Shown: positions 23,612 to 34,818 of the stretch, in pieces
How positions within the stretch are numbered: position 1 is the first letter of the stretch
Layout of the letters: every line of letters starts with the position of its first letter
Translations under genes and position numbers: made by a program
The notes under the pieces: generated by a model
Told to the model about the DNA's origin: nothing
Database searches by the model: none
Seen by the model: only the letters and a program-made list of their open reading frames with translations
Assembly (NCBI RefSeq): GCF_000151665.1
Contig: NW_013171867.1
Location: 658,896 to 722,895 of the forward strand
Reading direction: 5' to 3'
DNA length: 64,000 nucleotides
From: Blastocystis hominis
Taxonomy: Eukaryota > Sar > Bigyra > Opalinata > Blastocystidae

Positions 23612-23947
23612 CAAAAAACAAAAACAAATAAAGATAGTGTTGTGGGAATCGAACGAACGAGATGGAATTCAATCAATTTGCTTTTTCTTTTTCCTGATTA
23701 ATATGTAACATATTATTGATTGCGAAGAAATTTAGATATCAACGTATTGTGAGAATATGGAATTAATGCAAGTCAAAGGATTGACATAAATGACAATGCA
23801 CTCAAACAAATAGAGGTTAATCCATTTAATATAATTTGATGAACTATTCTATCTATTTCAGCAAATGGAAAATAGTTAGAATTAGAAAATAAAACCAAGA
23901 AAATGAAGTGAATGAAAAACTGGAAAATAACGTTTTTACATATAATA
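23612..23947. other. AT-rich intergenic
   Basis: Spacer between the divergent dihydroorotase and MORN/LRR genes. It contains AAACAAAAACAAATAAAG and long AT tracts. No RNA gene or ORF of interest. Confidence 0.6.
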
Positions 23948-26471
23948 ATGCAAAACATTGCGGAATTGGTCAATTCCCTTACCAGTGACTATCATATTGA
24001 TAGTTCCATCATCCAATATGTGCAAACCTGTGTGGATGAAGAATGGAAAGTGGATGGCTGGATTTCACTCATATTGAGTAATAGAGAATGTGTAGTATTG
24101 CAATTCAATAATGGAGTATTCTTGAATCAAGGATTTGTCCTCAATGATGAAAAAGTGTTGAAAGTGATTGGAAATCATCAAATTGGTGCTATTTCATATA
24201 ATGAAGAATTCTTGGTAAAAGGAATCGTGGATTTGGATCATGGAAGTCGATTTGAAGGATTGGTATTGGTAGAAAACGAAAAAGAAAACGAAGGTAAAAT
24301 AGGAATTCCATTTGGATATGGTGAAATGTATGATGATGATGGATTCTTGATGTACAAGGGCATAATGATCAATTGGAAACGATTTGGATATGGAACGAGT
24401 TATCATAATAATGGATGTATTGAATATGAAGGATATTGGTGTGATGATAATTGGTTTGGAATTGGAAAAGTGTTTGATTTATCAGGAAAGTTTGTAAAAG
24501 AATGTGAATGGTATAATGGAATCGAATGTGATACTGATGAAAAATATGAAGGAGATGGCAGCAAACCAAAGAATATTGGAATCAAATATTTGAAACTGAG
24601 TAACAATTGTGTATTGGTTGATTGGGATGTTTCCTTGTTCCACAATTTGGAATCAATTGAAATCGGGAATGAATGTTTTAAATCAGTGCAAACATTCAAA
24701 ATCGATGGATTGAATCGATTGAAAATCATCAAAATCGGAAACAATTCATTTACCCAATATAAGAACACATATGGAGGGAATGAATCGAAATCATTCCACA
24801 TATTGAATTGCGGATCATTGGAATCGATTGACATTGGTGAATTCAGTTTCAGTGATTTTGCTGGAGACTTTGAATTGAAGAATCTGCCACAACTACAATC
24901 CATTCAAATTGGAGCAATTGAAAGTGATTCATACAATTTTTATCATAGTTCATTTATAATTCGAGGTAAGCAATGATATGATATTGAATATTTGGGTAAT
25001 GCATAGATCTTCCAAATCTACAATCCATTACAATGGGTAAATATACATTTTGCCTCTCTTTATCAACAATAATCGCAAGTATTGAATGAATTTGAATGAA
25101 ATCATAAATTTAGATCTTCCAAATCTAACATCCATTCATCTTGGCTGGTGTGCATTACAAGGAAGAGAATATGACGAATCATGCTCCTTGATAATGCGAA
25201 GTATGAAAATGAAATGATTTGGAATAATTGAGTGTAGATCTCCCCCTTTTTTCATCGTTCCAAACAAACGGAATGTGCTTTTATTATACTGCAAATCTTG
25301 AATTGGAAAGTATTAGGAATCATTGGATCCTGATATGATTTAGATATTCCAAATTGCAGAAATGTTTGGGATCCATCTTCATTTACAAATGTCGTGTCAC
25401 ATAAAATTAGCAGTATTCTTTGTCCATTTATATTTTTATATATAATAGATGTCTGCTCCTCATTATTTCCAAATGTATATAACATTGATACATTTCCTTC
25501 TATTGAATCAACTGCTACATCCATTGTTCTTGAACCATGGACATGCAATGATATGGAATTTGAATTCTTCGATATCAGTCGATTTACTCTGTTAGAATCA
25601 TTAGACATTGGTAGTAATAGCTTTGCATTTGTGAAAATGTTCAAAATTAAGGCTTTGTCAAGACTGAAAAGTCTGAGAATAGGAATACGATCATTTACTG
25701 AGCGAAAAGGTAGTTTTGGAGAAAACAAATCGAAATCCTTCCACATTTTGAATTGTGAATCATTGAGATCGATTGAAATTGGCGAATTTAGCTTCAGTGA
25801 TTATGCTGGCGAATTTGAGTTGAAGAATTGTCCACAATTACATTCTTTGAAGATCGGATCAATAAAAAAGGATTCGTATAATTTTTATTATAGTTCATTT
25901 GTGATTCGAGGTATTGATATGAAATCAGCAGTGATGAATAGATCTTCCGGAATTGAAGTCCGTTGAATTAGGAACGAAAGCCTTCAGTAGTTCGCAAACT
26001 GTGAGAATTGAAAGTAAAGAATATGAGTGAAGCTGAATCATCAGAACTCCCTAAATTGCATTCTATCAATCTCGGTATGTTTTCTCTTTGTGGAAGAAGA
26101 AACGACCCATCTACCCGTTTGATCATGACAAGTTGGAATAAATTCAAAGACTTAACAAAATAGATCTTCCTTCCCTCTTATCCATTATTAATATTCAAGG
26201 AAATAGTTTTTCCTATTACAACACCGTAGTATTACAGAGTAAGTGAGGAACGTGTATGCTGGCTCAATATGCAGATATTCCGAATCTTACAACTTTGACC
26301 ATTCCTTACTCATTTGCATCAGTTCAAGAGATGTCAGTATCGAGTAAGCACCAAGGATAATTGTTAACAATAGAATTATCCTCTGCATTTTGCACGTTTT
26401 TGAAGGGTACTCCGGGATATCATACAATCAAATTGAACGACTCGTCATGCAAGAATTGTACTATTTTTTAG
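23948..26471 (+). CDS. MORN and leucine-rich repeat protein, exon-per-repeat
   Basis: Function unknown. The long first exon encodes a short N-terminal domain starting MQNIAELVN, then MORN-like repeats (FGYGEMYDDDGFLMYKG, GYGTSYHNNGCIEYEG, FGIGKVFD), then LRR_5-type repeats (LESIEIGNECF, LKIIKIGNNSF, LESIDIGEFSF, LQSIQIGA). After about 24966 the gene breaks into small exons. Each mostly opens with AT CTT CC after a TAG acceptor and encodes one repeat beginning DLP or DIP. Phase is 1 at both ends. Introns here are 30-80 nt, longer than in the housekeeping genes. The last exon ends CKNCTIF. The start was chosen at the ATG shared with the paralogue at 59031. Exon limits in 25.0-26.4 kb are approximate. 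Confidence 0.7.
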
Positions 26472-27458
26472 AATTAGAACCTGTTTGTTTTTACATATGT
26501 ATTTGGGATAGAATCTGTCTTGATGGCAAATAGGGGTTGTTTGTTGTCATAGAACGTGTTAATAATAGAATTTCTAAAATATATATTACTCATTACCGAT
26601 TATGAGAATATAGAGACGTTATAACAATCCTCATCCGTGATATCCATTTTTAGGCTCATTCCATTTGCTTATCAAGGACCTCCTTACTTTAACAACATAA
26701 ATATGTTCCAATTTCATGTTTTCTACAGTACTCCACTGAATAACTCAATGTCTCTGTAGTGTGCAATAAAAATCCTATTTCCCTTTCTCCATCCTATCGG
26801 TTAATTCGTTCTGGCTGTTGTAGTGTGTTTCCGTTTTTGTATGGCAACATACGCCACGTATCTACATTGATCACTTAGTATCTTGCAACAAATGATATAG
26901 TAAAAAAGAATTTTTAAATTTTAAACTCATTTTAAATATTGCTTTATCCTGTGGATAGTTTCATCTTCTTTCGATTTAGCAAATTGAACGCAGTAATCGT
27001 TTTCAAAAACTGTAAGAATTGTTTTAGACTTACCGATTCAAAGAAATCTAGTGATCTACCCTTGGTGAGTATAATCTCATGAACTTCATGATATCCGACA
27101 TTAATAATTATGGAAAAGACGCTTTAGTACGGTTATTTTACTAAAACGATGCTCCACAATAAATCGATGTATTACGTTCCGCTTACGTCATATTTCTTTG
27201 TTTACTTCAATGAGTGAGGTTTTAAGGCATATTCACTACCACGCTATTATTAATAATGGATTTTTTAAACGAACTAGACCTTCCATATTGCACAATTTTA
27301 AATTTTCTATCCAATGCTACTCCGGCTATCCAATTTTAGACGCGTTTGTCTTTCTAGGAATAATGAAAAGTTCGTTCTCCAATCACATTTATGCACAAAA
27401 ACAGCGAGTCGTGGTATTTATTTTATATCGATAAAGTGGATTTTAGTAGATTTTTGTT
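26472..27458. other. AT-rich intergenic
   Basis: Nearly 1 kb without convincing coding sequence; short ORFs only. TTTGTTTT-like runs near 26482 could end the MORN/LRR transcript. Confidence 0.6.
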
Positions 27459-30400
27459 ATGATCACTCCACTTCTGTTGCTTTTTGTTTTTGCGCAAATA
27501 GTTGTTGGAGAAATAATATGTGGAGCTGGACAGACGTATGCACGATTACTAATGCATTGTGAAGCTGCTTGCAATGAGCAAGCAGTGTCAATTTTGTCGG
27601 GAAGTGAAGTTGTTTATTTAAGCCCGATGTATATAGAATATGTAGATTCTGACACGGAAACCTGTTTAAAGTCATCTGTGAACAATCTGTATACTATGAA
27701 TTTCACGGACACACAGAATGATGGCTGGTATCCGGGGTCGTTTTTGATTGTATATGGGAAGTATGGTAATATTTTCTATAAGTATTACCAGGTCAGTCCC
27801 ACATACGAAACTCATCTTCTCTCTCTGCATTATGCTTTAAATTTAAACGAGGTTTGGAAAATATCGGAAAGCTATTATCCAGGATGGAATACCTATTGGT
27901 TTGATGATAGTGCGTGGAGTGAAGAGCAATTAGGAGTTCATTTTGGGAACTATTTAGTTACGCAGTACTTTCGGAAACCCTTTGCGGGAATCGACGGTAT
28001 GGCATCATATGAAGTACGTCTGAAGTATCGATTTGGCGTTGTGGCTTATATCAATGGAATCGAAGTGTTTCGTGATAATATGCAGGAGGGACCAGTTACA
28101 CCAACCACAACATGTTCTTCCTCTTATCAGGTGTCTGAGTTCCATGGATTCATTCGTCCAGGGAATGAAATAAGTCATACGCAGAGCATTCTGGCCGTAG
28201 AGATTCACTTTGCGCTTATGAATCAAACATTATTGGACTTTGATGCTTTTGTCGCCTTTATGGCTCCTTCTGTGTTTGAAAGCAATTGCATCGTTTATCC
28301 ATATCCAATGGACATTACTATTTCTGATAGTGGTGTACAGAATCCGGCCGCTATTTTTGATTTTGATACTTCATCCCGTGTGATACTGGATTTATATGCA
28401 AACGATACTTACACTTGGACGATGACAGTGCCCTCCTCCATATGGCCGCTCGTGAATGGGCTGCGCTATTATTCAGCGTCTTCTATCAATGGTTTTCGAC
28501 ACGCTGTTTTTGCTGGTGTAGATAGATCGGCGGTTCATCCATTGTTTACCTTGCGCGACTTGATTCTTCAAGACAATGTATATTATAATTTCAATTCTTA
28601 CTTTAACACGAGTATCTATAAGCAATTTCACTGGATCGTCTATGATTCATTTAGTAGTATATATATGGAACACGAGATCACGCCGATGATCTGTCGGACA
28701 GTTGTCCCTACTTCTCTCGAGCTCCGAGGCACTGACTTTGAAATCTTTCGAGATCTGGGAGCGGTGCTAATCCGCCCTGTCAACCTCGATTTTTCCGATT
28801 GCGAGCTCTCCCAAGCCCTGCCTGCAGGCTTAACGTTCAACGCGGATGGCTGCACGATTTCGGGGACTGCCACGGAATCGATGCCGCGAACCGAGTTTGT
28901 AAAGACGTCCAATGCCGTGTATCCTCCTGTGTCCGGAGCGTTTAACCTCACAGTCCGTGTTTGCACGGGAACGGTGTTGCAGGTTCACCGCGTCTATAAG
29001 AGTGGTGCGGCCAGCGAAGGATTCACTGTGTACAACGCGCTCGATGAGCAGAACGTGTACTATTCCGTTCCTGTGCAAGGAAGCCAACGAGATGCGGATG
29101 ATACGAAGGTTTTCATTTGCTCTGAATCGAACCAGATCGGAGTCGACCTTATTTCATCTATGGGTGCATGGAATACAGGTTCCTTTCTGTATATTGAGTA
29201 TCTTCTGGACGATGAGCAAACCGTAACGCTTCTTCGAGCGCACTATGATTCCTATTTGGGGCTGAGCACCTCGTACACCCTGACAGTGAATTTTCCCATT
29301 CGTCCTTTTGAGGAATGGCATTATTACACTGCTGGCGACGTTCCCGATTCCTGGTATTCTGCCGAGACGAGCGGATGGTCGAGCGCGTCGAAGGGGCACT
29401 TCACTCCGTTCACCAACCGCGTGCAGCTGTACAAAAAGACGTTCTCTCTGGACTCTCTGGAGAACGTGGCCGGGTTCATGGTGTCGGTGCAGTACCAGTA
29501 CGGCGTTGCGATCTACCTGAACGGAATCGAGGTGTTCAAGAACGGCATCACGGAGGTGAGCTCGACGGCGACGATCAGCAACATCTACCCCGCCCTGACG
29601 TTCCACAGCGTGACGCTGCCGGTGAAGACGATGATCGTGGACGAGCAGCCGTCGGTGACGTATTTGCAGAGCGGGTCGAACACGATCGCGATCGCTCTGA
29701 TCGCCAACTCGGACACCAACGTGAACTCCACCTTCGATGCCGCTTTGATGCTCCTCGAAGATGCTCAGTCCAGCCGGGTGTTTTCGTATTCTGTGAGTTT
29801 TGAGGGCGCTGAGCAGGTAAGTAGTAATCCCTTCGGTCATTCCCACGATTCCTATTTGAGCTCCCGGGAGTGCGGAGAGAATTCGATCGTCATCACGTTC
29901 GACAACGATCGTCGCGAATGGATCTCGTCTGTGCTTATCCAGGTGTACGCTGATGACATTAAAACCTACCCTCGCAAGTTCTCCGTCTTTGCAAAGAACC
30001 AGGCCGATCTGGAGTGGACCGCATTGGGCAGTTATGAGAATCTCGGCTGGTCGCTTTCCGGCCAGACCAAGAAGGTGTGGCTGAAGAACAACAAGCCCTA
30101 CAACCAGTACAAGTTCGCGAACTTCGGAACGGGCGACAGTACGAGTTGTCCTTGGAAGCTGAACCGAATCGACATGCTCTCCGATAACCTGAATGTGAAC
30201 ATTCCCGATCTGACCTATACCGAAATCAATCCCTTTGTGAATATCGAGATCGCCGAGGCCTACCCGAACTCGAACTTGTACTACGAATTCTCTGTGAATC
30301 CCGAGCTGCCCAACGGCATCCACCTCTGCCCCGTTTCTGGAATGATTTATGGAACTGCGACCGAGGGAAGGGATACGCAGACGTACACGATCTCAGCCCG

Positions 30401-32417
30401 CAAGGCAACGGGAGAGGCGACGAGCGTTCAGCTCAGTTTTGATGTGGAGGTGTGCACTGGAGGTCGTTCGCTCATCACCGTGCGCATGAAGGTGGACTCG
30501 TACGTCTCCGAAAACACCTACGAGCTCTACAAGGGTCGCGGAGACGGAGGCGAACTGATCACCTCGGTGGACATGATGCCTGTCGCCAACTCAATCTATT
30601 TCCTGGACAAGTGTCTCAACGACGACATCTACACGTTCTACGCGGCCGATTCCTACGGAGATGGCTGGGACGTGACTGCGGGATACATGTTCACGGTGGA
30701 TGTGGGCGCCACCATCTTTGAGGTGAAGGCCGTCCCGTCGGGCCAGAAGCCGGTGCGCGTGCCGACGTCGTTCTCGTCGTATCTGCCCTTCCAGATCAAG
30801 TACAGCGAGTGGATGGTCGCCAAGGTGAGCTCGCCTCCCGCCGACTGGACGTCTGTCTCGTACAGCGGCAGCGAGTTCCAGCCGATGAAGGCGGCGGAGA
30901 TCGGCGCGAGTCAGTACGTCACGACCTACATCCGAAAGACGTTCGAGATTCCCAACCTCGACGACTACCAGGTGCTGAACGTCCGCATTCTGTACGAGGG
31001 CGGTGTCGCTGCCTACTTTAACGGCAAGCTGGTCGCTCGCTTCAATCTCGAGAAGGACTTCAAGGAGAACACGCTGGCAATGTCGGTCCACGACACCCAA
31101 ACTTTCTCGAGCTTCCACATCATCCTCCCCATCATGGACGCCGTGGTCGGCACGAACGTGCTTGCCTTCGAAGTCCACGCAGCTCCGGACTCAGCGAACC
31201 CGGTGACCTTCGATGCGACGGGAATCTTCGGAGTCGAAGACTGCTCTCTGGTCCTGGATACGTTCTCGTCGATCACTGGAAAGACTCTGTACGGAAAGGA
31301 TGTGAAGGACCTGTTCAAATTCGAGATTGGCCAGCTCGGTCAGATCGACACTTTTGCTGGCAACGCGATTGAGTGGACGGTGGAGAATCTGGAGGGAACC
31401 GTGTTCAACAGCTTCGGCTTTTTGGGCTCCAGCCTGTCCACCTTCAGCTACTCTCTGGAGGGCACGCAGAACGCGGGCGAGGAGAATCTGAACATGTTCT
31501 CGGTCGTGGACGAGCCCGTCTTCAGCCGCCAGATCATGCGCAAGGACTCTCCGCTCAACTACCTCCCCTTCAAGAACTTCAGATGGGTGGTGGACGCGAA
31601 GGGTCCCGGCAATCTCCAGCTGCAGACCTTCCTCTTCTACTATTGCAAGACCTCCGGAGAAATCTGTGAGGGAGACGGCGAGTACCCTGCCGTGGGCGAG
31701 GGCCAGTTCTCCCCTGCGTTGTGCGAGTACGGATTCACGGGATACAAGTATCGCGAATGCCACAACGGCGTGCTGGGCGAAGTGATGACGGAGTACTGCA
31801 CGTACAAGATTCCTTCCGATTTGGAGTACCCGATGCGTACCGTGGAGATCGTGAAGGACGTCAAGATGAAGCCTATGGTCCCGACCTACAGCGAGCTGAT
31901 CACCAGCTTCCGCATCAACAAGGAGCTCCCGCGCGGACTGAAATTCGACAACGTGACCGGTACGATCTCGGGCACTCCCTTGGAGGAGACCACGCTGAGC
32001 GAGTACACGATCGTGGGCGAGAACCCCGTGGGCGCGGTGCAGACGATCATCAATCTGTCGGTGCGGAAGGGACGATGCATTGGCGACGGCAACTTCCCCA
32101 CGACCAACGTGGACGAGGAGGCCGTGTACGACTGCGCGCTGCTGGGAAGCTTCGTCGGCACGCAGAAGCGAATCTGCAAGCTGGGAGAGAGCGATGGCGA
32201 GTGGAGCCGAATCAGCGGAATGTGCATCTCCATCGTCACTCTCGTTCTCATCATTGTGGTGGCGATCGTCGTGTTATTTGTCCTTATTGTCGTCTTAATC
32301 CGAGTCACCCGCAGGAGAAAGGCTGTGCATGGCGTGAAGGCCACCTCGAAGACGACGACCACTCCTAAGAACAAGAACAAGGAGAAGGCCGCCAAGACGA
32401 ATAAGGTGAAAATCTAA
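27459..32417 (+). CDS. Large type I membrane protein with triplicated beta-rich units and He_PIG-like domains
   Basis: One uninterrupted frame of 1,652 codons. Signal peptide at residues 1-17 (MITPLLLLFVFAQIVVG) and one membrane helix near the end (LVLIIVVAIVVLFVLIVVL) followed by a basic Lys/Thr tail; most of the protein would be extracellular or lumenal. Three units of about 430 residues each hold a jelly-roll-like module (YFRKPF / KKTFSL / RKTFEI followed by VVAYINGIEVF, VAIYLNGIEVF, VAAYFNGKLVA) and, after each, an Ig-like putative cadherin motif (LPAGLTFNADGCTISGTA, LPNGIHLCPVSGMIYGTA, LPRGLKFDNVTGTISGTP). Two Cys-rich sushi-like segments precede the membrane helix (CEGDGEYP..., CIGDGNFP...). 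Likely a surface or adhesion protein. The 5' third is AT-rich and the rest GC-rich. Confidence 0.85.
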   Translation: MITPLLLLFVFAQIVVGEIICGAGQTYARLLMHCEAACNEQAVSILSGSEVVYLSPMYIEYVDSDTETCLKSSVNNLYTMNFTDTQNDGWYPGSFLIVYGKYGNIFYKYYQVSPTYETHLLSLHYALNLNEVWKISESYYPGWNTYWFDDSAWSEEQLGVHFGNYLVTQYFRKPFAGIDGMASYEVRLKYRFGVVAYINGIEVFRDNMQEGPVTPTTTCSSSYQVSEFHGFIRPGNEISHTQSILAVEIHFALMNQTLLDFDAFVAFMAPSVFESNCIVYPYPMDITISDSGVQNPAAIFDFDTSSRVILDLYANDTYTWTMTVPSSIWPLVNGLRYYSASSINGFRHAVFAGVDRSAVHPLFTLRDLILQDNVYYNFNSYFNTSIYKQFHWIVYDSFSSIYMEHEITPMICRTVVPTSLELRGTDFEIFRDLGAVLIRPVNLDFSDCELSQALPAGLTFNADGCTISGTATESMPRTEFVKTSNAVYPPVSGAFNLTVRVCTGTVLQVHRVYKSGAASEGFTVYNALDEQNVYYSVPVQGSQRDADDTKVFICSESNQIGVDLISSMGAWNTGSFLYIEYLLDDEQTVTLLRAHYDSYLGLSTSYTLTVNFPIRPFEEWHYYTAGDVPDSWYSAETSGWSSASKGHFTPFTNRVQLYKKTFSLDSLENVAGFMVSVQYQYGVAIYLNGIEVFKNGITEVSSTATISNIYPALTFHSVTLPVKTMIVDEQPSVTYLQSGSNTIAIALIANSDTNVNSTFDAALMLLEDAQSSRVFSYSVSFEGAEQVSSNPFGHSHDSYLSSRECGENSIVITFDNDRREWISSVLIQVYADDIKTYPRKFSVFAKNQADLEWTALGSYENLGWSLSGQTKKVWLKNNKPYNQYKFANFGTGDSTSCPWKLNRIDMLSDNLNVNIPDLTYTEINPFVNIEIAEAYPNSNLYYEFSVNPELPNGIHLCPVSGMIYGTATEGRDTQTYTISARKATGEATSVQLSFDVEVCTGGRSLITVRMKVDSYVSENTYELYKGRGDGGELITSVDMMPVANSIYFLDKCLNDDIYTFYAADSYGDGWDVTAGYMFTVDVGATIFEVKAVPSGQKPVRVPTSFSSYLPFQIKYSEWMVAKVSSPPADWTSVSYSGSEFQPMKAAEIGASQYVTTYIRKTFEIPNLDDYQVLNVRILYEGGVAAYFNGKLVARFNLEKDFKENTLAMSVHDTQTFSSFHIILPIMDAVVGTNVLAFEVHAAPDSANPVTFDATGIFGVEDCSLVLDTFSSITGKTLYGKDVKDLFKFEIGQLGQIDTFAGNAIEWTVENLEGTVFNSFGFLGSSLSTFSYSLEGTQNAGEENLNMFSVVDEPVFSRQIMRKDSPLNYLPFKNFRWVVDAKGPGNLQLQTFLFYYCKTSGEICEGDGEYPAVGEGQFSPALCEYGFTGYKYRECHNGVLGEVMTEYCTYKIPSDLEYPMRTVEIVKDVKMKPMVPTYSELITSFRINKELPRGLKFDNVTGTISGTPLEETTLSEYTIVGENPVGAVQTIINLSVRKGRCIGDGNFPTTNVDEEAVYDCALLGSFVGTQKRICKLGESDGEWSRISGMCISIVTLVLIIVVAIVVLFVLIVVLIRVTRRRKAVHGVKATSKTTTTPKNKNKEKAAKTNKVKI

Positions 32418-32500
32418 GCAGAGAGCGATTGATCACCCATCGATCTTCGATGGATGAATCAATCAATGAATCGGTCGATGGATCGAACGAATGAGGATCG

Positions 32501-32508
32501 TGTTTGTT
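32501..32508 (+). terminator. TGTTTGTT motif of the membrane-protein gene
   Basis: Octamer 83 nt past the stop. A second copy lies at 32535-32542. Confidence 0.6.
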
Positions 32509-32557
32509 AATCATTCGTTTTTTCTTTCATTGTCTGTTTGTTGCCTCAAACATCCCA

Positions 32558-33225
32558 TCACTCCGCGAGCACTTCGTCGATCGTCATCTTCCCTCGCTGG
32601 TTCAGTCGGCACAGATAGCGCTCCATCTGCTGCGCGAACGGGTCTTCCTCGATCACCACCACCTCGTTCTGGTCCCACACCTTCTCCAGCGCGCACAGCC
32701 ACACCAGCTGGAAATAGTCATAAATGCTGAGCTGTCTCTCCAGCAAGCTCTCGATCTCCTCGATCTGCTGCTTCACCGGCATCTCCAAGTACTTCTTCGC
32801 CGCCTCGAACACCAGCAAATAGTGCGCCAGCACGAGCTGCTCCGACCGCATCTGCGCGTCACCCCGCCGTTCCCTTCTCCTACCAACGCCACCACATTGC
32901 GCCGATTCGAGAACATCGGCACGCTCTCGTCCTTCAGAATCGCCACGTTCTCCCCGATCGGCCGCTCATAGCTCGCCAGACGCATTCTGCAGATCGCCGC
33001 CAGCGCGCGCAGCACGCGGAACTCGTTCTGCACGGAGATGGGGCCGCGCACGCGCGAGAACAAGTCGGAATACGCCGCGTTGACCTCCGCTCGGCTGAAC
33101 TCCGCGAATTCCTTCACCGTCATCATCAGCACGCGCAGCTGCCGTTAAGAAACCTTCACACTTTCAAAAAAATAAACAAAACAACAACAAAACAACAACA
33201 ACAAGACAACAATAACAATAACAAT

Positions 33226-33263
<38 letters not shown>

Positions 33264-34723
33264 ACCCTAAAAGGATATGATTCCGAACACGGTCACCGTC
33301 CCCGCGTCGTCGTGGCATCGACTCAGATACACGTACCGCGCGTCCGAATGGTCGTAGTGCAAGTCTCCGTCGAAGTTCAGCAGGTTCGACGAGAACACCG
33401 CGCTGTGCTCGCAGATCCACTGGCTCCGACGGCTCAGCTCCGCGCCGAACGTCTGCAGCGACGGGTCCACCGGGACCATCGGGATCCCCGCGGTGAGCTC
33501 CTTCTCCTCGCCCGAATCCACTTTCTCCATCACGTCCAGAATAATGGAGTTCCAGAATTCCCCGCAATCCGCGTCCTCGTCGAGCAGAAACTCCTCCGGC
33601 GAGGCGGAAACGCAGTCCTCGGGGGTTTCGGCGTGCGGGAGGGTGTGGTATCTCCGCGGGAGAATGGCGATGGCGACGGTGTCGGGGGAGCAGAAGTTTC
33701 CGTCGAGGTTGTCGTCCTCGACGAAGCCGTAGGAGAAGAGAAGGCGCCGATTGTCGCGGCGGCCGTAGGAGTCCATGACCTGCGCGCCCTGGCGCAGATT
33801 GAGGAGAGAGGTGATGACGAAGGCCTTCTCTTTGTCGTCGTATTCCCAGGTGGTTTGGCGCGGGCGCGTGTGGTTGAGCATGTCGGCGAGCGGGACGAGG
33901 ATGCCGTTGTTCAGCGAGTTGAAGAAGGAGCCGAAGTTGCGGCTAGAGTGGAGAGGAGCGAGGAGAGCGACCTGCCGATGAGAAGGCGAACGCGGAGGTA
34001 TTGATCGAAGGGGTAGCGGCAGAAGAAGGAGTTCACGTCGCACATTTTTTGGTAGTCGCGGTAGATCTCGACCACGCGCGAGCGGATGCAGATCGACTAG
34101 GCGGTGAGAAGAGAAGGACGGAGAAGAGGTACGAAGTAGGAGCCGTGGAGCTGGTTGATCTCGCTGTTTGTCCAGATGACGGGGATGTTGCTGATGTCCT
34201 CCGGAAGGGTGTCGTAGTAGGGTTTGTAGAAGGAGTCCTCGTTCTCCATGTCTTCGAGGAGGAAATTGGCAAAGTAGACGTGCTTGTATTTCTCGAAATC
34301 GACGTTTTGTTCCCGCAGATTGGCGGACAGCTCGCAGTCCCTTCCCATATCGCAGGACATGATTAGTTTCTTTGGAATTTTGATAATTTTGGTTCCACGC
34401 TGTATATCACGATTCAAATACACCCCGCGCATCTATTGGAAACCACAACTAGCAAACCTGTACGCTTCCTCCCATCGAACACATATCTACACAATCAAAT
34501 TCGGCTCCGTTGTCTTTTAACCACTTGAGAAATATTTCAAACTTTGGGTCGTCCACAATCCCCTTCTGAAAGGAAACAGAGGTTACGGAACGCCCAATCG
34601 GAGTAAACAAGTCCTACATGTCATAATCTAGACAGCTCGACTTACTGGACCAGGAGAACTAAACTTTCGTATTTCACCGTCTTTGTAGTAATTGTACGAA
34701 ATACTTAGGTTATACGGGTCCAT
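32558..34723 (-). CDS. SETD3/Rubisco-LSMT-like protein methyltransferase
   Basis: Split-SET methyltransferase of the SETD3/SETD4/LSMT class; these modify non-histone substrates (actin His73 for SETD3), and the substrate here is unknown. The N-terminal exon leads through FEIFLKWLKDNGAEF into MRGVYLNRDIQRG, IPKKLIMS and an insert. SET-C follows: NGILVPLADMLNHT (the conserved DMxNH), a YGRRDNRRLLFSYGFVE block (GxxxNxxLLxxYGF), and a helical substrate-binding-like C-terminus ending GKMTIDEVLAE. Introns are about 25-32 nt except one of 152-158 nt at 33139-33290/33296. The ATG at 34723 gives a plausible short N-terminus. TGTTTGAG lies 5 nt after the stop. Confidence 0.82.
33172..33263 (-). repeat. 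(CAA)n/(CAATAA)n microsatellite in a SETD3-like intron
   Basis: About 90 nt of CAACAA/CAATAA repeats forming most of an oversized intron. A frame of poly-Val/Leu across it would need an in-frame stop to be ignored, so coding use is unlikely. Confidence 0.75.
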
Positions 34724-34818
34724 GAGGAAAAATGTGTATGTTCTCTTCAGTTTGAATACTCGATATAAAATCAACGAGACGTTTTGTTTTTTCAACTATT
34801 CACTTTTTTTTTGGCACC

